DNA of 64,000 nucleotides from Erwinia amylovora (GTDB lineage Bacteria; Pseudomonadota; Gammaproteobacteria; Enterobacterales; Enterobacteriaceae): NCBI RefSeq assembly GCF_017161565.1, contig NZ_CP066796.1, positions 3,720,001 to 3,784,000 of the forward strand, read 5' to 3'. Shown piece by piece: positions 34,153 to 43,900 of this stretch (position 1 is its first letter; each line of letters starts with the position of its first letter). The notes under the pieces were generated by a model. It saw only the letters and a program-made list of their open reading frames with translations, ran no database searches and was not told where the DNA came from. The position numbers and the translations under genes were made by a program.

Positions 34153-34313
34153 AGTGTTGATTTACCCGACCAACCTCCGTGAAGCAGTTATGACTTTCAG
34201 GCACTAAGACAATTCCCCCCTATCCTTTTACTCTGTCTATATGAACTGTATTTATTTTACTCAGCTATTTTATAATTTTTTAATCGTGGTTCGATATTCA
34301 AGGAGCAGAAGTT

Positions 34314-37300
34314 ATGATTCGAATAACAAAGGAAAACTCTGAACAGGCGCCACCACTTTCCGCAGCAAACCATAAACTCGAATCTGCCGACATCGATAGC
34401 GGAACGTCACCTCTCACCACTCACCTTGAATCGGCTAATAAAAGCGATGTCACTCTGGCGAAACAAGGCCGTGCAAGTTGCCGCACAGCCCCGTGCCGTA
34501 GAATACTTAATACATTGAAAATAGTATGGCCAGGTAGCGCCAATAACGAGGATGTTGAACAGTCAGTGGTGATTTTTGAAGGTGCCAGGCTTTATCAGGA
34601 AGCGGAAGCTCTGCGTGATACCCGTAGTAAAACGGAGCAGCAACAGGCCCTGCCATTATCACTTAAGAGTAAAACGGCACTCGCCATGGGCGCTGCGGTC
34701 ATGCTGGCTGGTGCCGGGCTGTTCTGGCGACAATTTAGCCAGAGCGGGCGGCCTGATCACCTACTTCCGGGCAAAACCGCTGCAGAACCGACTTCCACTG
34801 CCACAGATCATACGCCTGAAGCGTCGGGCTCATTCAGCACGCATGACTGCCGGTATAATGGGGAAATAAAGATCCCCAGACACGTCAGGCGGCATCTGGC
34901 TAACCCACAGCCGGTAAGCAAGGACGTATCTGATTCAGAAGTGAATAAAAGAAAGCTGTTTAATTTTTCATGTCAAATACAACGTGAGACGTTAAGTTTC
35001 TCAAACGTTCTGCGCAACATCGCCGATAGCTTGAGCAGCCCAATAAAGAAATTTGGCGAGGAGTGGCAGGTTATTTACAATTATAACTTGCTGAAAAAAG
35101 GTTGCCCACAACCTTCAGAGAAAGTCTTCCTTCTTAATATTTTGCACTACGTTGACTCGGTTTCTTCCACCATACTGCATTCATTTCCGCGCTTTGTTCC
35201 TTTAATGATAATACAAAATATCGTCCCCCCCGTCCTGAGATCCATCGCAGACAAGCTGGATGGGAAGAAAATGGATTTCGACTTAATTATACAAATTAAT
35301 CATGAGTTTTTATCCGTATCTCAAATGCTTTCAGCTTCACTTGATCTCCATGGTATTAACCTGCTCAGTGACGCACAAGCAGGGTTGGCAGAGGGGGTTA
35401 TACCCGAAAAATTAAAGCTTAAAGACGGCGGGATATTCGTTGAGTTGGAAGGTGGGGAATATAAGATGTGTCGTGATCGAGATGGCGTTTATATTCACGA
35501 CATAGAAGCAAAATCTCTGCAACTTAGAAAGAACTACATTGATTATGTGCGTGGTGAAAAAAAATGGCGAGCAAACAACAGAGCGCTTGTTATGAGCCCG
35601 GACACGACAAGTCAGGATTACCTCTTTGAAGCAAGCCGAAAATTAATGGCTCGTGCAAGAATTGAATCGAAAACGACGGGAAAATACGTGTCATCCGTTG
35701 ATTTCGTTTCAACCGTGCTGAACAAGTTGGGTTTAGCAAATAGCGATAACCTTAATTATTTTCGCAACAGTGTTAACCAGCCATCCTTCCAATTAACACA
35801 TATGGAAGAGACAAGCACTATTACTAAATTAGACCAGTTACTGAAAGTGAAAGCAGGGCAGGTCGTTATTTTTATACAGCCGAAAGAAAACAACATGCAG
35901 GTGAAGCATACCATGCTGGCGACGGGGAATGGCTTATTTACAGGGATCCATAATGATGAAATTTCAGTAGAGTTAGGTCATGAAGGCATTACACTCACAG
36001 CCGAGCAGTTGGGAGAGTTTGAAGGAGGATTTCTTACCAGCAGTGAAGGTAAAAGATTTCATGTGTACGCCGGTTACGTAAAAAACTCAAAATTATCCTA
36101 TTATAAAAGCTATAAAGAATCAGTACTGAATCTTGAAGTCAATGACTACAGCGCAGGCAGTGCGCACGCGATAGGCGTTGTTTTATCAATGACGGGAGAT
36201 TTATCACCAGACCTGGTTTCTGCCCTGCATAACGAAATTATTAATGGAGGCTCTATACGCCCCTTCATCAAATTTGTTAAAAACAGAGAAGGGTGGTTCA
36301 GTCGTGAGGATATTGGCGATAACACGCCCCCTGGAGGAATGATATTTCTTACTCAGAAGCCTTCTGATGATTATGACAATGGCATATTTGCATTACGCCT
36401 GGAAGGTGATAATTTTTTTATACCTGAACTGTTTGAACCCGCACTGAAAGTGGGTGGGGTCAGTACAATTTACACATTGAAAGAACTCAAGAATAATATT
36501 AAAGAAAAGGAGCTTTGGGTTAAGCCAGTTGAATTTAATCTGGAAAATACAAGAGTTAAGGCTTTACTGGGTAAAGACGCAAGGTTCTATGCATTCGGCG
36601 AATTTTTGCGAGTCCGCGCGCATGGTGCCCCCAGAAACATCAACTACAGGTCACCTACAGATATTGTCAGTATCATAAAAGGCCTTTCAATCAGCAAAGG
36701 CATCGACCTTAATAAAATCAAAACAATCGAAATTGAATCATGTTTTGGTGCTACCGGGTTTCCTTCCAGCGGAAGGATCATCGCAGCTAAAACGGGTAAA
36801 AAAGTTGTCGCATGGCGTGGAAAGTATCGTACTGATTATGATTCAGAAGATGAAGCCAAAGTTATTTATCACCCCACCCCCTTAAGCCATTTGGAGAATA
36901 TCTCTGAAGAAATCACCGACAGACATACTAACTTTTTCAATAAATTAAGGGGGCTGTATATATACCTAAGCCACACAATTAAAGAATCAACGCTATTTTC
37001 ACCACATAGAGAAAAACGGAGCTCCCAATACTTTAATCTGCTGCTAATTGACCTGGGTCGTCTTGTTTTGGGTAAAATAGATACTGAAACGTTCATAAAA
37101 GACAACAAATTCATTTTTGGCTCCCGAATTGGCGATATAGAGTTAATACGTGACAGGATATTGCGATATGTACCTGAAGACAGCATGGCGTTCTCCGAAC
37201 TGTGCCTGGAAATTTTATATGTCAGCCCGGAAGCCACCGAATATCTCGATAATTATATAAGCAGACCTCTTAACGATGAATATTCATTTTTATCTTTAGC

Positions 37301-37982
37301 TCCCGTGACTCCGCAAGAGAGCAGAAATAATGTAAGTTTCAATAGAAATATTACTTCAACAGAACTTCTTGATCTTGCCTATGCCATGGGTATCTCCACT
37401 GAAAACATGTTTCTCACGCCAAAAAAGTGGCATGAGTTTGGATTTCCTGGTGATATTTATATCAATAAAGATGGAAACAAATTCTTCGAATTCAGAAGAG
37501 AAGGAATTCCGGCAAATCATTTCTGGCGTTATCCGGTTGATGCCATGGACAATGAAAACTGGCTGTACGCTGGCCGTAACCCTGGAACCGTGCAGCAACC
37601 CAAAGACTGGTACGAATATGGTAAAGCGGGATCGGTGTATTATGATACTAACCGGGGCTATTTCGCCCTCAAAACCGATGGCAGACCCTCAGACCATCAA
37701 TGGTACTTTCCATCAGAAAATCAGAATGATGAACATTGGGAATTTATCACTCTGCAGGCTGGCACCTTTCGAACCCCAAGGGCGTGGAATGATAACGGCG
37801 TGAGCGGTGACGTTTATTTCTCTGTCGAAAGCGACTCTTACTACATTCTGAAAAAGAGGGTAAGCCACCGAGTCATGGTTGGCATTTCCCCGCAGGCAAG
37901 AGGGATGATGCGAACTGGATTAATGCGGGAATCAATCTGGGAACCCGGGATCGTCCGAAGCAATGGAACGAGTATGGAATAG
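34314..37982 (+). CDS. Giant peptidase-like repeat protein, copy 2, 5' part (ends at a frameshift)
   Basis: Second paralogue, 1,222 residues before the break. It starts MIRITKENSEQAPPLSAANH after an excellent AAGGAGC site (the ATG lies 9 bases on). The hydrophobic segment SKTALAMGAAVMLAGAGLFW is at about residues 120-139, the probable catalytic pair is His770 (VRAHGAP) and Cys810 (IESCFGATGF), and repeats start near residue 1037. The N-terminus is close to copy 3 and unlike copy 1, so copies 2 and 3 are probably the later duplicates. In the second A repeat the frame is lost at 37851-37860 and runs 42 codons out of frame to 37982. Restored, the protein has 2,099 residues. Confidence 0.85.
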   Translation: MIRITKENSEQAPPLSAANHKLESADIDSGTSPLTTHLESANKSDVTLAKQGRASCRTAPCRRILNTLKIVWPGSANNEDVEQSVVIFEGARLYQEAEALRDTRSKTEQQQALPLSLKSKTALAMGAAVMLAGAGLFWRQFSQSGRPDHLLPGKTAAEPTSTATDHTPEASGSFSTHDCRYNGEIKIPRHVRRHLANPQPVSKDVSDSEVNKRKLFNFSCQIQRETLSFSNVLRNIADSLSSPIKKFGEEWQVIYNYNLLKKGCPQPSEKVFLLNILHYVDSVSSTILHSFPRFVPLMIIQNIVPPVLRSIADKLDGKKMDFDLIIQINHEFLSVSQMLSASLDLHGINLLSDAQAGLAEGVIPEKLKLKDGGIFVELEGGEYKMCRDRDGVYIHDIEAKSLQLRKNYIDYVRGEKKWRANNRALVMSPDTTSQDYLFEASRKLMARARIESKTTGKYVSSVDFVSTVLNKLGLANSDNLNYFRNSVNQPSFQLTHMEETSTITKLDQLLKVKAGQVVIFIQPKENNMQVKHTMLATGNGLFTGIHNDEISVELGHEGITLTAEQLGEFEGGFLTSSEGKRFHVYAGYVKNSKLSYYKSYKESVLNLEVNDYSAGSAHAIGVVLSMTGDLSPDLVSALHNEIINGGSIRPFIKFVKNREGWFSREDIGDNTPPGGMIFLTQKPSDDYDNGIFALRLEGDNFFIPELFEPALKVGGVSTIYTLKELKNNIKEKELWVKPVEFNLENTRVKALLGKDARFYAFGEFLRVRAHGAPRNINYRSPTDIVSIIKGLSISKGIDLNKIKTIEIESCFGATGFPSSGRIIAAKTGKKVVAWRGKYRTDYDSEDEAKVIYHPTPLSHLENISEEITDRHTNFFNKLRGLYIYLSHTIKESTLFSPHREKRSSQYFNLLLIDLGRLVLGKIDTETFIKDNKFIFGSRIGDIELIRDRILRYVPEDSMAFSELCLEILYVSPEATEYLDNYISRPLNDEYSFLSLAPVTPQESRNNVSFNRNITSTELLDLAYAMGISTENMFLTPKKWHEFGFPGDIYINKDGNKFFEFRREGIPANHFWRYPVDAMDNENWLYAGRNPGTVQQPKDWYEYGKAGSVYYDTNRGYFALKTDGRPSDHQWYFPSENQNDEHWEFITLQAGTFRTPRAWNDNGVSGDVYFSVESDSYYILKKRVSHRVMVGISPQARGMMRTGLMRESIWEPGIVRSNGTSME
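37851..37860 (+). other. Frameshift site in giant gene copy 2
   Basis: Codons CTG AAA AAG AGG GTA leave the repeat pattern. A -1 shift after AAG gives GAG GGT AAG CCA, that is LKKEGKPPSHGWHFP, the expected A-repeat sequence. Loss of one A (six to five) or one G would produce the same. The heptamer is G AAA AAG, a weaker slippery sequence than A AAA AAG. Confidence 0.8.
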
Positions 37983-38017
37983 CAGGCTCGATATATCATC
38001 ACCCGGGTAGCGGATAT

Positions 38018-40612
38018 ATGAGTCTCAAGCTCGACGGCAGGCCATCTGATAATAACTGGTTTTTACCTCATGGTGGTGAATCTGACGAGCACTGGAACTT
38101 CATATGCTTTGAGGTTGGCTCTTTCGACTCGCCTAAACTGCCGAATGTCGAAGGAACAGCTGGAGAAGTTTACTACGACTATAAAAAACGCTCATACTTC
38201 ATTCTGAGAATGGATGGCAAACCAGCGAGTCGCGGCTGGCCTTTCCCTGCTGGCAAGACGGATGATTCGTACTGGATCTACGGCGGGCAAAACTCAGGCA
38301 CACTCGAATCACCAAAGAGCTGGAATGAGTACGGAAAACCCGGCTCGATTTACCATCATCCCGGGCACGGCTATTTCAGCTTAAACCATGAAGGTCGGCC
38401 TTCAGAAAACAAATGGAAATTCCCCCATGGTGGTAGATCCAATAAACGTTGGAAACTCGTCTCCTGGGAACAAGGCTCCTTTAACGCCCCCAAGCTCCAT
38501 GATATGCAAGGCAAGTCTGGAGAGGTCTATTATTCTGAAAAATTCCAGTCGTTTTATATCCTGAAAGCAAGCGGTAATCCATCTCTACAGGGTTGGTTTT
38601 TCCCCTCCGACGACGAAGATGACGAAAACTGGATTTATGCTGGGAAAAATCCGGGAACCCTTGAGGCGCCTAAATCCTGGGATGAATACGGAAGAGCGGG
38701 GTCAATTTACCTGCAAGCAGGATATGGCTATTTCGCCCTCAAAACCGAAGGTCGCCCGTCTGAAATTAGATGGAAATTCCCAACGGGTGGTCAGTCCGAC
38801 AAACACTGGAAATTCATCTCCTGGGATCTGGGCTCATTCAACGCCCCCAAACGGCTCAACGTTCAGGGCAAGGTTGGAGAGGTATATTTTTCTGACGAAA
38901 ATGCGTCGTTTTATATCTTAAGAAAAAATATGACCTCTTTGACCAAAGGCTGGCATTTTCCTTCCAGTAACACGGATGATGAGAGCTGGTTCTATGCGGG
39001 TAAAAACAGCGGAACTCTCAATTCGCCTAAAGCATGGAACGAATATGGAAAAGCGGGATCGATATACTACCAGTCAGGATATGGCTACTTAATTCTGAAA
39101 AAAGAAGGGCGCCCACCAGACGAGAAATGGTATTTCCCACATAAAAGGATGTCCAACAATTACTGGAAATTTATCTCCATGAAAGCGGCATCCTTTAATA
39201 ACCCTAAACGTCAGAATGATGAAGGCATGATTGGCGAAGTCTATTATTCTGACATGAATCACAGCTTCTACATCCTGAAAAATGCGGGCAACCCCTCAAC
39301 TCAGGGCTGGCGATTCCCTTCCGATGGGCTAGATGATGCCAACTGGATCTGCGCCGGGGAAAACAGGGGAACCCCCGACTCCCCTAAAGACTGGGAGGAG
39401 TATGGAAAAACAGGCTCGGTATACTACGATGCTGAATTCGGCTATCTGACCCTTAAAATGGAAGGTCGGCCTGCAGAACATAATTGGCATTACCCGATAG
39501 AAGGAGATTCCAACGAACGCTGGAATTTCATCTCCTGGGAAATGGGCTCTTTCGACGCCCCCAAACACCTGACTGATAAAGGCACGGTAGGAGAAATCTA
39601 CTATAACGATAAAAATAAGTTGTTTTATGCTATTAAAAAAGAGGGGACACCAGCCACCAACGGCTGGTTTTTCCCTCGCGCTAAGGCGGACAACGCTCAC
39701 TGGATTTATACCGGAGATAACAGGGGAACCCTGCACTCACCCAAAACATGGGGTGAGTATGGCAAACAGGGGGCGGTATATTACAGCTTTAAATACGGCT
39801 ATTTGACTCTACAAACTGAAGGCCGTCCATCGGACAGAAGATGGTATTACCCGCTTAACGGTCAGTCTGACAAACACTGGAAATTCATCTCCTGGGAAGC
39901 AGGTTCCTGGGTTTCCCCCAAACGGCAAAGTGATGAAGGTGTGGCAGGAGAAGTCTATTATTCCGACGAAAACCAGTCGTTTTATATCCTGAAAAAAACG
40001 GGTAATCCGGCCAGCCGCGGCTGGCATTTTCCTGCTGAAAAGGCAGATGGTATCGACTGGATCTATGGTGGGGAAAACAAGGGAACCCTTTATTCGCCCA
40101 AACAGTGGACAGAGTATGGAAAAGTAGGCTCGATATACTATCAGGCCGAATATGGTTTCTTGACCCTGAAAACGGAAGGCCGGCCCCCGGACAATCAATG
40201 GCTTTTCCCAAATGCCGGTGAGTCTGATGACCACTGGAGCTTTATCTCTTTCGAGGCGGGTACCTACAAGGACCCTAAACAGGCGACTGATAAAGGAGTA
40301 GCTGGTGAAGTCTACTATTCTTTCAGTCAGGAACTGTATTATATCCTGAGAAAAGAGGGCGTTCCATCGCAAAGCGGCTGGAGCTTCCCTTCAGGCAAAC
40401 AGGATAACTGGTACTGGCTTTACGGTGGGGATAACAAAGGAACGATGGCTTATCCCAAACACTGGGGCGAGTATGGAAAAGTTAACTCAATATATTATAA
40501 AAACGGATATGGGTACTTTGTTCTTCGAACTGAAGGCAACCCTTCGGTCAATAAATGGTATTTCCCGCAGACAGGTGAATCAAATACCCACTGGCGCTAC
40601 CTCTCGCAATGA
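38018..40612 (+). CDS. Giant protein copy 2, 3' part (repeat region after the frameshift)
   Basis: The in-pattern frame is open from 37859 to 40612; a formal ATG lies at 38018, inside repeat B2, without a ribosome site. It carries the rest of pair 2 and pairs 3 to 9, ending SNTHWRYLSQ. It makes sense only as the C-terminal part of copy 2. Confidence 0.75.
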   Translation: MSLKLDGRPSDNNWFLPHGGESDEHWNFICFEVGSFDSPKLPNVEGTAGEVYYDYKKRSYFILRMDGKPASRGWPFPAGKTDDSYWIYGGQNSGTLESPKSWNEYGKPGSIYHHPGHGYFSLNHEGRPSENKWKFPHGGRSNKRWKLVSWEQGSFNAPKLHDMQGKSGEVYYSEKFQSFYILKASGNPSLQGWFFPSDDEDDENWIYAGKNPGTLEAPKSWDEYGRAGSIYLQAGYGYFALKTEGRPSEIRWKFPTGGQSDKHWKFISWDLGSFNAPKRLNVQGKVGEVYFSDENASFYILRKNMTSLTKGWHFPSSNTDDESWFYAGKNSGTLNSPKAWNEYGKAGSIYYQSGYGYLILKKEGRPPDEKWYFPHKRMSNNYWKFISMKAASFNNPKRQNDEGMIGEVYYSDMNHSFYILKNAGNPSTQGWRFPSDGLDDANWICAGENRGTPDSPKDWEEYGKTGSVYYDAEFGYLTLKMEGRPAEHNWHYPIEGDSNERWNFISWEMGSFDAPKHLTDKGTVGEIYYNDKNKLFYAIKKEGTPATNGWFFPRAKADNAHWIYTGDNRGTLHSPKTWGEYGKQGAVYYSFKYGYLTLQTEGRPSDRRWYYPLNGQSDKHWKFISWEAGSWVSPKRQSDEGVAGEVYYSDENQSFYILKKTGNPASRGWHFPAEKADGIDWIYGGENKGTLYSPKQWTEYGKVGSIYYQAEYGFLTLKTEGRPPDNQWLFPNAGESDDHWSFISFEAGTYKDPKQATDKGVAGEVYYSFSQELYYILRKEGVPSQSGWSFPSGKQDNWYWLYGGDNKGTMAYPKHWGEYGKVNSIYYKNGYGYFVLRTEGNPSVNKWYFPQTGESNTHWRYLSQ

Positions 40613-40974
40613 CAGAAGCATACCGGGCATTCCGCCCGGCAAAGCTGCAAGCATCCTGCCATAGATAGCCTTGACGGTTTAATCCTCTGCCATCCGTTTA
40701 AAAGCGCACAGCGCCAGGCTGGATGTAGGAGAAAACTGTGATTGTCACTGCCGTTGGCCCCCGGCTGCTCCTCGCATTTGATCGCCAGCTTTCCAGTGAT
40801 CTTTACCTGAGCCTGGACGGCTCAATGCAGTAGTTCAGATACATTCAACACCCGCTGCAAAGCAGCGCAAAGAACCTTTCCTGATATTTCCAACATCTTA
40901 ATTTTAAAGAATAGCGATATTATTAACTGAAATAAGGTTTTTAATCGTAGCTATACACCAAAGGAGCTGGAGTT
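40613..40974. other. Region between giant genes 2 and 3
   Basis: Starts with a hairpin CCGGGC-ATTCC-GCCCGG (40629-40645) lacking a T run. A 32-codon frame from a GTG at 40738 (VIVTAVGPRLLLAFDRQLSS ..., with TAGGAG 7 bases before it) may be a gene remnant; I do not recognise it. The last 40 bases match the leader of copy 2 (TTTTTAATCGT, then AAGGAGC). Confidence 0.5.
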
Positions 40975-43900
40975 ATGATCGCAATAACAAGGGAAAATGC
41001 TGAACAGGTATCACAACTTTCCGCATCAAGCCTCAACCCCGAAGCTTCGCGCAGCAAAAACGAAACGTCACCACTGATCGCTCGAATCAAATCGGCCAAA
41101 AAAAGTGATGGGTATTTGTTTAAACAAGGCGGCGTTAGCTCCCGCACGATCGCGGGCCGTCGGCTCCTGAATACGCTGAAAAGGGCGCTGCGTTGGAGTG
41201 CTGATGAAGCCGACAACGAAGACATTGAGCTGTCAGCGGTGATTTATGCAGGTGAAAAGCTTTATCAGCAAGCGGAAGATCTGCGCGATGCCCGCGGCGA
41301 AATGAACCAGCAGCAGATTCTGCCCTTATCACTTAAGAGTAAAACGGCTTGCGTCATGGGCGCTGCGATTATGCTGGCCGGTGCCGGGCTGTGGCGGCGG
41401 CAGTATAGCCACAGCAGGTATAACCCGGCTTCCACTGCCATGGCTAATACATCTGAAACGGCAGATTTGTTCAGCACCCCGTTTAATGGCGAAATAAAGG
41501 CTGCCAGGCATGTCAGGCGACATCTGGCTCTTCCACAGCCGGTCAGTACAGTATTACCTGGTTCAGGGGTGAGCCAAAAGAAGCTGTTTGATTTTGCATG
41601 TCAAAAAGAGCGTGAAGCGTTAAGTTTCTCCGACGTTCTGCGCAACATAGCCAAAACATTACACAGCCCAATAAAAATGGCGGGAGAAGAGTGGCAGATT
41701 GTCTACGACTATGAATATCTTAAAAAAGGGTGCCCGAAAACGTCGGAGAAAACATTTCTCCTTAATATCATGCATTATATTGACACCATTTCCAGCACCG
41801 TACTGCATTCATTTCCTGGTTTTGTTCCTCTGACGATATTGCAAAACCTTGTCCCCCCTGTCCTGGAATCCATTGCAGACAGGCTGGAGGGTAAAGCAAT
41901 GGATTTCAACCTGATTATTGAAATCAACAGTGAATTCTTATCCGTATCCCAAATGCTTTCCGCATCGCTCGACCTGCATAGTGTCAGGCTGCTCAGTAAA
42001 GAACATCAAGGCCCCCTTAAAGATATTATCCCTGATAAGCTGAACATCAAAAATGGGGGGGTATTTGTTGAGGTAAACGGCGGAGAATTCAAAATGAACA
42101 GGGATTCAGACGGAGTCAGCGTTTACAATTTAGAACAAAAGTCTTTGCTACTAAAAAAACAATATATCTCCTATTCTCGTGATAATAAGTCATGGGTTAA
42201 TGGAAGAAAAACCATTGTTATGAGCCCAGATAAAACAGGCAGGGAATCTGTATTTGAAGCAGGGCGAAGGCTGCTAACCTATGCAAGAAATGAATTAATT
42301 AAAATTGATAAAGAGATTTCATCCGTGGACTTTGTCACCAGAATTCTTGCCAAATCGGGGTTAGCGGAAGAGAAAAACATGAATTTATTTCTCAGTAGCG
42401 CCACAGATTTATCTTCATGCCTGAAGAATATGGAAAACACAATCAATGTTGCGGAATTGAACCAATTACTCAAAGTAAAGACAGGGCAGGTCATTGTTTT
42501 TATCGAGGATGCAGGGAAAAATTCGCCGCTAAAACACACTATGCTGGCAATGGGCAACGGGTTATTTAGCGGAGTCAACAATGAAATTCTGGCTGCCGAG
42601 TTTGTACATGATGGCATTACCCTGACGGCCGAACAGTTGGGAAACTTTGAAGATGGTGTTCTCATCAGCAGCGAGGGGAAAAAATTCAAAGTTTACGCCG
42701 GATCCATAAAAGATACCAAGTTACCCTTTGATAAAAGCTATAAAGAATCCGTATTGCAGCTGGAAAAAGACGATTACAGCGCAGGCGGCGCTCATGCCAT
42801 AGGCGTTGTGTTATCCAGAACGGGAGATATACCTCCCGAACTGGTAACAGTCATGCGTGAAGACATTCTTAATAAAGGCCCCATACGTAGTTATATCACG
42901 GCAGAGAAGTTGTGGTTAAAAAGTGAGGAGATCGATGAAAACACCCCACCAGGCGGAATCATTTTCCTGACTCGTCAGCCCACAGGAAGTTACGAGGGTG
43001 GAATATTTGCATTGCGCCTGAACAATGACGAATATTTCATCCCTGAACTTTTCGAACCTTCATTGAAAATAAGCGGACAACACACCATATATAAATCTAG
43101 CGATCTTAAAAACCAAATAAAGGAAAGAAATCTGTGGGCAAAGTCTGTCTCTTTCAATCTGAAAAACACCCGAATTCAGGCTTTACTGGGAAAGGACGCC
43201 AGATTTTATTCATTCGGTGCATTTCTGCGCGTCCGGGCGCACGGCGGCCCGAGGAATATTAACTATAAGTCTCCTTCTGAGATTGTCAGCATTATAAAAG
43301 GCCTTGCTAAGTTTAAAGGCATCGATCTCGATAAGATCAATTCTATCGAAATTGAATCCTGTTTCGGAGCTACCGGCTTTCCTTCCAGCGGAAGGATAAT
43401 TTCAGCCAGCATGGGAAAACGGGTCGTAGCCTGGCGCGGCAAATACCGTACAACTTATGATGCAGAACCTGAGGCCAGAGTCATTTATGACCCCACCCCC
43501 TTAAGCGATCTTGAAAGTGTCTCTGCAGAAGTCACTGACAGAAACATCAATTTTATCAATAAAGTCAGAGGAATATATCACTACCTGGTAAATACGGTTA
43601 AAGAGTCTTCTGCCCCTGCACCGCCAAGAACAAAACGAAATTCCCGATACTTTAACCTTTTCTTAATCGAAATCGGTAGATTAGTTTTAGGTAAATTGGA
43701 TATCGATACCTTTATTAAAAATAATGAATTATTCTATGGTCAACATGATAGTTATAGCACAATTATTCGCGAACTGTTATTGTCATATTCTGTGAAAGAT
43801 GACCTGGCATTCTTCGAACTCTGTATGGAGGTGTTATATATCAGCCCGGAAGCCACCGATTACCTGGATGCCTATCTGAGCAAACCTCTTGACGAAGAAT

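Larger units (their letters stand above)
37422..40612 (+). repeat. Tandem repeats, copy 2: 9 A-B pairs
   Basis: Same alternating halves as in copy 1, one pair more. Periodicity at DNA level is about 355 bases, which makes unequal recombination within and between the three genes likely. Confidence 0.9.
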
